A stretch of 64,000 nt of DNA from assembly GCF_000377565.1 (NCBI RefSeq), contig NZ_KB898354.1:186001-250000 (forward strand), written 5' to 3'. The notes beneath the pieces are model-generated. The model was not told the origin of the DNA and made no database searches. It saw only the letters and a program-made list of their open reading frames with translations. Both the position numbers and the translations under genes were made by a program. Every line of letters begins with the position of its first letter. The first letter of the stretch is position 1. Positions 57,719 to 64,000 of this stretch are shown here, piece by piece. The stretch is from Rhizobium sp. 2MFCol3.1 (GTDB lineage: Bacteria > Pseudomonadota > Alphaproteobacteria > Rhizobiales > Rhizobiaceae).

Positions 57719-58711
57719 TCAGCCGATCTTGATCAGCTTGCCTTCCTTGACGGACTGGACGGCCGCGTCGGCAAGCACGAGGGCGGCGAGGCCATCGGCG
57801 CCCGAGGGGGAGATCTTGGCGCCCTTTTCGATGGCGGCGATGAAGCTTGCGATCTCGTTGGCATAGGCTTCGGTGTAGCGGGTCATGAAGAAGTCGTGCA
57901 GCGGCGGGCGGGTATAGCCTTCGCCATTGGCGACTTCGATCGAGACGGCGCGCTGGTTTTCGGCCGAGACCATGCCCTTGGAGCCGTGCACCTCGATGCG
58001 CTGGTCGTAGCCATAGGTGGCGCGGCGGGAGTTTGAGATGATCGCCTGCTTGCCCGACTTGGTCTGCAGGATGACGGAAACGCTGTCGTAGTCGCCGGCC
58101 TCACCGATCGCCTTGTCGACGAGGACGGCGGCGGTTGCGGTGACGGCGACCGGCTCTTCGCCGAGCAGGAAGCGGGCCATGTCGAAATCGTGGATCGTCA
58201 TGTCGCGGAAGATGCCGCCGGAACGCTTGATGTAATCGACAGGCGGGGCACCCGGATCGCGCGAGGTGATCGTCACCATCTCGACGTCGCCGATACGGCC
58301 ATCGTCGATCGCGCCGCGCACGGCCATGAAGTGCGGGTCGAAGCGCCGGTTGAAGCCGACCATCAGCTTGCCCTTGGTCTCGTCCACCACCTTGATGCAG
58401 GCCTTGACGCGCTCGACGGAGAGATCGACGGGCTTTTCGCAGAAGATCGCCTTGCCCGCGCGGGCAAAGCGCTCGATCAGGTCGGCATGGGTGTCGGTCG
58501 GCGTGCAGATGACGACGGCGTCGATATCGCTGGCGGCTTCGATCGCCTCGATGGTGCGGACTTCGCAGCCGTAAGCGGATGCGATGGCGTTGGCGGCTTC
58601 TGGAAAGGCATCGGCGACGGCAACGAGCCTTGCATTGGCATCGCCGCTGACCGCCTTGGCGTGAACCTTGCCGATACGACCGGCGCCGAGAAGACCAAAT
58701 CTGACTGTCAT
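57719..58711 (-). CDS. idhA: myo-Inositol 2-dehydrogenase (IdhA/IolG)
   Basis: Encodes 330 residues, the length of Sinorhizobium IdhA, from ATG 58711 with GGGAGG upstream. The Rossmann part starts FGLLGAGRIGKVHAKAV; EKPVDLSVERVKACIKV has the conserved EKP lysine, and GGIFRDMTIHDFDMARFLLG supplies the catalytic Asp-His pair. It oxidises myo-inositol to 2-keto-myo-inositol with NAD. Other iol genes are not adjacent, which is usual for idhA in rhizobia. A GGAA-N6-TTCC site in the promoter suggests control by IolR. Confidence 0.93.
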   Translation of the reverse strand: MTVRFGLLGAGRIGKVHAKAVSGDANARLVAVADAFPEAANAIASAYGCEVRTIEAIEAASDIDAVVICTPTDTHADLIERFARAGKAIFCEKPVDLSVERVKACIKVVDETKGKLMVGFNRRFDPHFMAVRGAIDDGRIGDVEMVTITSRDPGAPPVDYIKRSGGIFRDMTIHDFDMARFLLGEEPVAVTATAAVLVDKAIGEAGDYDSVSVILQTKSGKQAIISNSRRATYGYDQRIEVHGSKGMVSAENQRAVSIEVANGEGYTRPPLHDFFMTRYTEAYANEIASFIAAIEKGAKISPSGADGLAALVLADAAVQSVKEGKLIKIG

Positions 58712-58775
58712 GAAAACCTCCCTTGAATTCGGCTTGCCTTCTCGCGGAATGGATGGGCCGAATTTATCTCCTTGT

Positions 58776-58789
58776 GGAATTTTCATTCC
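58776..58789 (-). promoter_or_regulatory. Candidate IolR operator in the idhA promoter
   Basis: GGAATTTTCATTCC fits GGAA-N6-TTCC, the palindrome reported for the inositol repressor IolR in Sinorhizobium meliloti. It is extended by T/A to TGGAAT...ATTCCA and lies 65 bp upstream of the idhA start. Confidence 0.6.
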
Positions 58790-58879
58790 ATTTTATCCGC
58801 GCGTCGTCAAGGCCGTGGGCCTTTCACATTTCAAGAAACCACCTTAAAGACGTGTAACAGTTTTACATGTGGGAATGAG

Positions 58880-59146
58880 ATGCAACTGATCGATCCAAAC
58901 CATCCGGCCTACCGCGCGCTTTGGGTGCGCGTCCTCATCGTCGCGGTCTGCTTCGGCTGGACCGGGGTCGAGGCCTTGTGGGGCGATCCCTTCTGGGCGG
59001 TGCTGGCGGCCGGCGCCGGCGCTTATGCCGCCTACGTGCTGCTCTGGTCCTACAAGCCGGCAGACCCTAACGTGGAAAAAGCGGCTGTCGAAGAAAAGAC
59101 GGCCGAGCCTGCCGAAACGCAGGACGCTCCCAAGAACGACGCGTAA
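58880..59146 (+). CDS. Small inner membrane protein
   Basis: Encodes 88 residues from the ATG at 58880 (GGGAATGAG upstream). Residues about 14-34 (LWVRVLIVAVCFGWTGVEAL) and 38-56 (FWAVLAAGAGAYAAYVLLW) are membrane helices, and the C-terminal 30 residues are acidic and disordered (AAVEEKTAEPAETQDA). The pattern is typical of conserved rhizobial membrane proteins without a known role. An inverted repeat TGTAA-N5-TTACA lies about 20 bp upstream of the start. It ends directly against the convergent J-domain-like gene. Confidence 0.75.
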   Translation: MQLIDPNHPAYRALWVRVLIVAVCFGWTGVEALWGDPFWAVLAAGAGAYAAYVLLWSYKPADPNVEKAAVEEKTAEPAETQDAPKNDA

Positions 59147-59668
59147 TCAGCGTCTGGCGCTTCTCGTCTTGCGGCGGATCGCCTCGTCGATCAATTGATT
59201 GGCGATGGTCATGCGCTTGGTGGCGTTGTCGCGAAACTGCGGGTGAACGCGATCGGGATGATTGGCCTTCGCGAAGCCGCGTCGCTTGTCGCTGAGGCTC
59301 TGGACCGTGTCGTTCGCCGAGATCGCCAGTTCGGCGGCGATTTCAGGCAGCGCCGTGCGGGCGAGGTGCTCCGGCATCACTGGTTCGGGCTCGATCTCGG
59401 GGAGTGGCTCGGCCACGGGCTCGGGCGAGGGCTCGGGCGGCGGAGCAGCGTCGGTCGTCTCTCGCTGCGTTTCGAATTCCAGATTGTCGAAATAGGCTTG
59501 GCCGGGCCGCGCCGAGGGTGCGGAGACACCCTCCATCACGTCGAAGGCGAGGCCCGTCGTGAAGCCCGGCATGCGGTGCGAGACGGGAGCGGCCTCTTCC
59601 ATAGCGTCGCCATCCTCTTCCTTCAGCCGATCGAGCACCGACTGGAACAGCGATTGTCCGAATAGCAT
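59147..59668 (-). CDS. J-domain-like protein with acidic proline-rich middle part
   Basis: Encodes 173 residues from the ATG at 59668, which has GGGAGGCT upstream. The first 75 residues are of unknown fold. Residues about 80-110 are a Pro-Glu-rich linker (PEPSPEPVAEPLPEIEPEP). The C-terminal 60 residues look like a compact J domain: LAISANDTVQSLSDKRRGFA, HPD in ANHPDRVHPQ, then ATKRMTIANQLIDEAIRR. The HPD tripeptide needed to stimulate DnaK is intact. It may be a specialised DnaK co-chaperone. It directly abuts the convergent membrane-protein gene. Confidence 0.7.
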   Translation of the reverse strand: MLFGQSLFQSVLDRLKEEDGDAMEEAAPVSHRMPGFTTGLAFDVMEGVSAPSARPGQAYFDNLEFETQRETTDAAPPPEPSPEPVAEPLPEIEPEPVMPEHLARTALPEIAAELAISANDTVQSLSDKRRGFAKANHPDRVHPQFRDNATKRMTIANQLIDEAIRRKTRSARR

Positions 59669-59742
59669 GGAGCCTCCCTTGCGCGAATGCGCATAGAACG
59701 CGACCAACATGGCGTGGGGCTTGTGAGGCCCCATCCAGGCAT

Positions 59743-60747
59743 TCAGGTCCCGCCCTTCCGGCTCTCCGCCAGCACCAGATCGTAAAGCAGCCGCGCGCTC
59801 GGGGGCAGGGCGCGTTCCCTTGCGGTGATCAGGCTGTAGGGCCGGACGTTGATCTCGAAATCGATCGGCAGCACGCGCACATCCGAGGCGCGCGAGCGTT
59901 GCGCCGCCAGGAAGTGGGCGACGTCGATGGCGATCGGGGCGATCGCGTCGGTCTGGCAGATAATCGCGCAGGTGAGCAGCAGGGACGAGGTGTTGACGAT
60001 ATTTTCCGGCACGGCAACGCCGCGCGACAGGAACATGTCCTCGATCGTGCGTCTCAATAATGTGCCGGGCGGCTGGAAGACCCAGTCATAGTCCGTGAGG
60101 TCGGCCATGGTCGCCACACCCTTCTGTAATAGAGGGTGCCCGCTGCGCACGATCAGGCAGGCGCGCTCGACGCCGATCTCCTGCACCTCGAAAAGTCGCG
60201 GGTTGAGATCGTCCGGGATGCGGCTGATGACGAAGTCGTGGCGGGCGGCCAGAAGTTCGCGGGCGAGCACGTTGCTGGTCTCGACCTGGATGTTGACCTC
60301 GATGCCGGGAAGCGCCGTGCGGATCTGCTTGATGGCGGGGACGACGAGGCTCATGGCGGGCGCCGTCACCGCGCCAATGAAGACCGATCCGCCCTTGCCG
60401 GATCTGAGCTCGGCGATCTCGCGGCTTGCCTCCCTGAGTTCCAACATGATCTTGCGCGCACGCCTTGCGAGTGCCTCGCCGAAGGTGGTGAGCACCACGC
60501 CACGGGCAACGCGCTCATAAAGCGGAGTCTTAACAATCGTCTCCATTTCCGACAGCATTCGCGACGCGGCAGGCTGTGAAATGTTAAGTGCTTCGGCAGC
60601 CGCCGAAATCTGGCCGCTATCTTCGATTGCGACGATCATGCGCAGGTGATTCAGCTTGAGTCCCGACCGCAGAAGGCCGTCATCCCCAAAAATCTCTGTC
60701 TGTATATCCACGTTTTCTAATGCCACATGCCCTGAATTGCTCGACAT
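59743..60747 (-). CDS. gbpR: LysR-type regulator of the chvE operon (GbpR-like)
   Basis: Encodes 334 residues from ATG 60747, which follows GGGGAGG; an ATG at 60777 is upstream of that site. The helix-turn-helix covers about residues 32-90: KLNHLRMIVAIEDSGQISAA, then LNISQPAASRMLSEMETIVK. The rest is the periplasmic-binding-like effector domain. In Agrobacterium GbpR lies divergent to chvE and activates it in response to L-arabinose, D-fucose and galactose. Here it also lies divergent to chvE-gguAB. Location supports the same role. Confidence 0.88.
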   Translation of the reverse strand: MSSNSGHVALENVDIQTEIFGDDGLLRSGLKLNHLRMIVAIEDSGQISAAAEALNISQPAASRMLSEMETIVKTPLYERVARGVVLTTFGEALARRARKIMLELREASREIAELRSGKGGSVFIGAVTAPAMSLVVPAIKQIRTALPGIEVNIQVETSNVLARELLAARHDFVISRIPDDLNPRLFEVQEIGVERACLIVRSGHPLLQKGVATMADLTDYDWVFQPPGTLLRRTIEDMFLSRGVAVPENIVNTSSLLLTCAIICQTDAIAPIAIDVAHFLAAQRSRASDVRVLPIDFEINVRPYSLITARERALPPSARLLYDLVLAESRKGGT

Positions 60748-60797
60748 GGTTGCAGCCTCCCCACTGCTCTCCATCAAAAGTAATACTTTTTAACGAT

Positions 60798-60813
60798 ATA
60801 CCAAATTTGTTAT
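60798..60813. promoter_or_regulatory. Candidate GbpR operator in the gbpR-chvE gap
   Basis: ATACCAAATTTGTTAT is an inverted repeat with seven of eight arm positions matching. It lies 51 bp from the gbpR start and 204 bp from chvE, in the region where LysR regulators usually bind. Confidence 0.45.
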
Positions 60814-61016
60814 GCCTTTTGCCACTTATTCTATTTGACAGTTATAGGAATCCATACCAGTTTGCCGCCGTGTGCTGGTTGGCACTCAACACGTGTGAGA
60901 GCGTGGAGGAGACCTACTTCGTTTCTCGCTATTGAAGTATTATCCAATACGAAACCCGCCACAGTTCGGGGTGGGCGAGGAGTCGCCCGCGCATTTATTA
61001 ACTTAGGGAGAGAGAG

Positions 61017-62081
61017 ATGAAATCCATTATCTCATTGATGGCAGCTGCCGCGTTCGGCGTTGCTTCGTTCGTTATGCCGGCTGTTGCCGCTGACAAGGGT
61101 CTCGTCGGTATTGCCATGCCGACCAAGTCGTCCGCTCGCTGGATCGACGACGGCAACAACATCGTCAAGCAGCTCCAGGACGCCGGTTACACGACCGACC
61201 TGCAGTACGCAGACGACGACATTCCGAACCAGCTGTCTCAGATCGAGAACATGGTCACGAAGGGCGCGAAGGTTCTCGTCATCGCTTCGATCGACGGCAC
61301 CACGCTGTCGGACGTGCTGCAGAAGGCTGCTGACGCCGGTATCAAGGTCATCGCTTACGACCGCCTGATTCGCGATTCGGCCAACGTCAGCTACTACGCA
61401 ACCTTCGACAATTTCCAGGTCGGCGTTCTTCAGGCCGGCACGATCGTCGACAAGCTCGGCCTCAAGGATGGCAAGGGCCCGTTCAACATCGAGCTCTTCG
61501 GTGGTTCGCCTGACGACAACAACGCCTTCTTCTTCTACGATGGCGCAATGTCCGTCCTGCAGCCTTACATCGACTCGGGCAAGCTCGTCGTAAAGTCCGG
61601 CCAGACCGGCATGGACAAGGTCGGCACGCTGCGTTGGGACCCGGCAACGGCCCAGGCTCGCATGGACAACCTGCTGTCGGCTAACTACACCGACGCCAAG
61701 GTTGACGCCGTTCTGTCGCCTTACGATGGTCTGTCCATCGGCATCATCTCCTCGCTCAAGGGCGTAGGCTATGGTTCTGGCGATCAGCCGCTCCCGGTCG
61801 TTTCCGGCCAGGACTCGGAAGTTCCTTCCGTCAAGTCGATCATCGCAGGCGAGCAGTATTCCACGATCTTCAAGGATACCCGCGAACTGGCGAAGGTTAC
61901 CGTTGCCATGGTTGATGCCGTCATGTCCGGCAAGGAGCCTGAAGTCAACGACACCAAGACCTACGACAACGGCGTAAAGGTCGTTCCGTCCTACCTGCTG
62001 AAGCCGGTTGCCGTCACCAAGGAGAACTACAAGACCGTTCTCGTCGACAGCGGCTACTACAAAGAAGACCAGCTGAAGTAA
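61017..62081 (+). CDS. chvE: ChvE multiple-sugar-binding periplasmic protein
   Basis: Encodes 354 residues, the length of Agrobacterium ChvE, with GGGAGAGAG directly upstream of the ATG. Residues 1-24 are a signal peptide ending at AVAAD. The mature protein reads [20 protein letters not shown], then [20 protein letters not shown] and [20 protein letters not shown], and [20 protein letters not shown]: all sugar-contact positions of the family. It binds galactose, arabinose, glucose and related sugars for GguAB import; in Agrobacterium it also contacts the VirA sensor for virulence induction. No vir genes are visible here. Confidence 0.95.
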   Translation: MKSIISLMAAAAFGVASFVMPAVAADKGLVGIAMPTKSSARWIDDGNNIVKQLQDAGYTTDLQYADDDIPNQLSQIENMVTKGAKVLVIASIDGTTLSDVLQKAADAGIKVIAYDRLIRDSANVSYYATFDNFQVGVLQAGTIVDKLGLKDGKGPFNIELFGGSPDDNNAFFFYDGAMSVLQPYIDSGKLVVKSGQTGMDKVGTLRWDPATAQARMDNLLSANYTDAKVDAVLSPYDGLSIGIISSLKGVGYGSGDQPLPVVSGQDSEVPSVKSIIAGEQYSTIFKDTRELAKVTVAMVDAVMSGKEPEVNDTKTYDNGVKVVPSYLLKPVAVTKENYKTVLVDSGYYKEDQLK

Positions 62082-62092
62082 TCTGACGAACG

Positions 62093-62136
62093 CCGGAATC
62101 CGCGCTTTCGCGCGCGGGTTCCGGTTTCCGATTTTT
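62093..62136 (+). terminator. Hairpin between chvE and gguA
   Basis: CCGGAATCCGCGC pairs with GCGCGCGGGTTCCGG (one T-G pair) around a short loop and is followed by TTTCCGATTTTT. It looks like a partial terminator or mRNA stabiliser that keeps ChvE in excess over GguAB, just like the hairpin after xylF. Confidence 0.75.
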
Positions 62137-62181
62137 AGAACGCCAGGCCGATCTTACGGCCACGGCGCTGGAATTTTGATC

Positions 62182-63720
62182 ATGGAAAATACACTCCTCG
62201 AAATGCGGAACATCACCAAGACGTTCCCGGGCGTAAAAGCGCTCGAGAATGTGAACCTCAAGGTTCGCCAGGGTGAGATACACGCAGTTGTGGGGGAAAA
62301 CGGGGCCGGCAAGTCGACCCTGATGAAGGTTCTTTCCGGTGTCTATCCCTCGGGCACCTATGATGGGGAGATCTTCTACGACGGCGACGTCCGCAATTTC
62401 AAAGTCCTGAAGGACTCCGAAGAAATCGGCATCGTCATCATTCACCAGGAACTGGCGCTCGTACCGCTGCTCTCGATCGGGGAAAACATCTTCCTCGGCA
62501 ACGAGAATGCGAAGAGCGGCGTCATCAGCTGGGAAACCACCTTCAACCGCACCAAGCAGCTGCTCGCCAAGGTGGGCCTGCGCGAATCTCCGAACACGCT
62601 CGTGACCGACATCGGCGTCGGCAAGCAGCAGCTCGTCGAAATCGCCAAGGCTCTGTCCAAGAGCGTCAAGCTGCTCATTCTCGATGAACCGACCGCGTCG
62701 CTCAACGAAAGCGATTCCGATGCGCTGCTGAACCTCCTGATGGAGTTCCGCAAGCAGGGCATCACGTCGATCATCATCTCGCACAAGCTCAACGAGATCC
62801 GCAAGGTCGCCGACCAGATCACCGTTCTGCGCGACGGCATGACCGTCAAGACGATGGACTGTCACAAGGAAGAGATCAGCGAGGACACCATCATCAGAAA
62901 CATGGTGGGTCGCGATCTCGAAGACCGCTATCCGCCACGCTCGGTGCCGATCGGCGAAACCATCTTCGAAGTGAAGAACTGGAATGCGTTTCACCAGCAG
63001 CATCGCGACCGCCAGGTTCTGCACGACATCAACATCAACGTCCGCAAGGGCGAGGTGGTCGGCATCGCCGGCCTGATGGGTGCCGGCCGTACCGAGTTCG
63101 CGATGAGCGTGTTCGGCAAGGCGTACGGCCACAAGATCACCGGCGAAGTCTATGTCGACGGCAAGCAGGTCGACACCAGCACCGTTCGCAAGGCGATCGA
63201 TGCCGGTCTGGCCTATGTGACCGAAGACCGCAAGCATCTCGGTCTCGTGCTCGCCGACAACATCATGCACAACACGTCGCTCGCCAATCTGGCGGGGATT
63301 TCGAACAGCACCGTGATCGACGGCATCAAGGAAAGCAGGGTCGCGACCGACTACCGGTCGAAGCTGCGCATCCGTTCGTCGGGCATCTACCAGGAGACGG
63401 TGAACCTTTCGGGCGGGAACCAGCAGAAGGTGGTTCTGTCCAAGTGGCTGTTCTCCGATCCCGACGTGCTGATCCTCGACGAGCCGACCCGCGGTATCGA
63501 CGTGGGTGCAAAATACGAAATTTATACTATCATCAACCAGCTTGCTGCCGATGGAAAAGGCGTTCTGATGATCTCGTCGGAAATGCCGGAACTGCTTGGC
63601 AACTGCGACCGCATCTATGTGATGAACGAAGGTCGCATCGTCGCTGAACTGCCGAAGGGCGAAGCGAGCCAAGAAACCATCATGCGCGCCATTATGCGCT
63701 CTGGGGAGAAGAAACAATGA
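62182..63720 (+). CDS. gguA: Multiple-sugar ABC transporter ATP-binding protein GguA
   Basis: Encodes 512 residues from the ATG at 62182; a TTG at 62176 is also in frame. There are two ABC domains: the first with Walker [13 protein letters not shown] near residue 36, signature [13 protein letters not shown] and Walker [12 protein letters not shown]; the second with a degenerate Walker A ([12 protein letters not shown]), signature [13 protein letters not shown] and [11 protein letters not shown]. This asymmetry is normal in RbsA/XylG-type proteins. It drives sugar import through GguB with ChvE. It overlaps gguB by ATGA. Confidence 0.95.
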   Translation: MENTLLEMRNITKTFPGVKALENVNLKVRQGEIHAVVGENGAGKSTLMKVLSGVYPSGTYDGEIFYDGDVRNFKVLKDSEEIGIVIIHQELALVPLLSIGENIFLGNENAKSGVISWETTFNRTKQLLAKVGLRESPNTLVTDIGVGKQQLVEIAKALSKSVKLLILDEPTASLNESDSDALLNLLMEFRKQGITSIIISHKLNEIRKVADQITVLRDGMTVKTMDCHKEEISEDTIIRNMVGRDLEDRYPPRSVPIGETIFEVKNWNAFHQQHRDRQVLHDININVRKGEVVGIAGLMGAGRTEFAMSVFGKAYGHKITGEVYVDGKQVDTSTVRKAIDAGLAYVTEDRKHLGLVLADNIMHNTSLANLAGISNSTVIDGIKESRVATDYRSKLRIRSSGIYQETVNLSGGNQQKVVLSKWLFSDPDVLILDEPTRGIDVGAKYEIYTIINQLAADGKGVLMISSEMPELLGNCDRIYVMNEGRIVAELPKGEASQETIMRAIMRSGEKKQ

Positions 63721-64000
63721 CTCCTGTCAACCCGACCAGCCACGAGGAAAGCAACGTCGTTTCCGTCGTCGATTACATCCGCGGCAACATTCGTGAATAC
63801 GGCATGCTCATCGCGCTCGTCGCGATCATGGTGTTCTTCCAGTTCTACACCGGCGGCATCCTGTTCAGGCCGGTCAACCTGACCAACCTCGTTCTCCAGA
63901 ACTCGTTCATCGTCATCATGGCGCTCGGCATGCTGCTGGTCATCGTGGCCGGCCATATCGACCTTTCGGTCGGCTCCATCGTCGCCTTCGTCGGCGCGCT
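63717..64000 (+). CDS. gguB: Multiple-sugar ABC transporter permease GguB (3' end outside window)
   Basis: The gene starts in an ATGA overlap with gguA and is open to the window end; 94 residues are visible. They include a polar N-terminus ([13 protein letters not shown]), the first membrane helix ([20 protein letters not shown]) and the family loop [16 protein letters not shown]. The full protein should have about 400 residues with ten membrane helices. It forms the channel for ChvE-bound sugars. Confidence 0.93.
   Translation, partial: MTPVNPTSHEESNVVSVVDYIRGNIREYGMLIALVAIMVFFQFYTGGILFRPVNLTNLVLQNSFIVIMALGMLLVIVAGHIDLSVGSIVAFVGA

Noticed and set aside
62014..63717. Open frame of 567 codons antisense to gguA
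   Set aside because: It is opposite a textbook ABC ATPase gene and has no recognisable domain of its own.
1..64000. CRISPR arrays, insertion sequences, rRNA genes and replication origins
   Set aside because: No regularly spaced repeats, transposase genes with terminal repeats, rRNA segments or repABC/DnaA-box clusters were seen.

Overview
This window looks like a chromosomal segment of a Rhizobiaceae bacterium (Agrobacterium/Rhizobium/Ensifer group). I infer this from a chvE-gguA-gguB sugar transporter with a divergent gbpR-type regulator, a PhyR-NepR-EcfG general stress response locus, a hemP/hmuSTUV haem uptake cluster with TGA-N9-TCA (RirA-type) boxes, an IdhA/IolG inositol dehydrogenase with a GGAA-N6-TTCC site, and the generally high-GC coding style. 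The exact genus cannot be fixed from the sequence alone.

Positions 1-10132 are the right-hand end of a prophage. Late virion genes run rightward: a tail fibre fragment, a GNAT-like virion protein, an S74-like chaperone-tailed protein, an M15 peptidoglycan peptidase, a large glycine-rich ejection-type protein and a collar-domain tail fibre. They meet a leftward large serine integrase. The integrase is followed by a 36-bp imperfect palindrome that coincides with the broken 3' end of a rhodanese gene, so the element appears to have inserted into that gene.

Positions 10.4-18.3 kb hold host core genes: ftrA, a small secreted protein, preA-preT (reductive pyrimidine catabolism), a candidate small RNA, and the general stress response set of HWE kinase, phyR, nepR and ecfG. 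EcfG-type promoters (GGAAC-N16/17-CGTT) lie in front of both phyR and the kinase gene. Two YqjD/YqjE-like membrane proteins follow.

Positions 19.2-26.8 kb form an iron/haem region: hmuV-hmuU-hmuT-hmuS-hemP leftward, and a secreted protein plus tonB rightward. A four-gene rightward operon (DUF2325, an unknown 89-aa protein, an IsdG-type haem monooxygenase, a VOC protein) comes next, preceded by its own TGA-N9-TCA box. A truncated haemoglobin and a TetR/SMR efflux pair follow.

Positions 28.8-45.2 kb are mixed accessory and housekeeping genes: an LpxO/OlsC-like hydroxylase, an exporter of the MsbA type, an outer membrane efflux lipoprotein divergent from a MarR-FUSC-DUF1656-HlyD operon, a class III nucleotide cyclase, GNAT enzymes, a DUF3606-like micro-gene, a tandem pair of unrecognised paralogues and an orphan NMT1-type binding protein. 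Positions 45.4-51.3 kb contain two secreted proteins of unknown role, an unusually long orphan flagellin, an unknown protein and tRNA-Arg(CCG).

Positions 51.4-64 kb are sugar uptake: a xylose transporter (ATPase, permease, binding protein) with a divergent ROK regulator and a perfect 19-bp palindrome between them, an acyltransferase, idhA/iolG, a small membrane protein, a J-domain-like protein, and gbpR-chvE-gguA-gguB. The last gene is cut by the window end. Both sugar systems carry a stable hairpin directly after the binding-protein gene.
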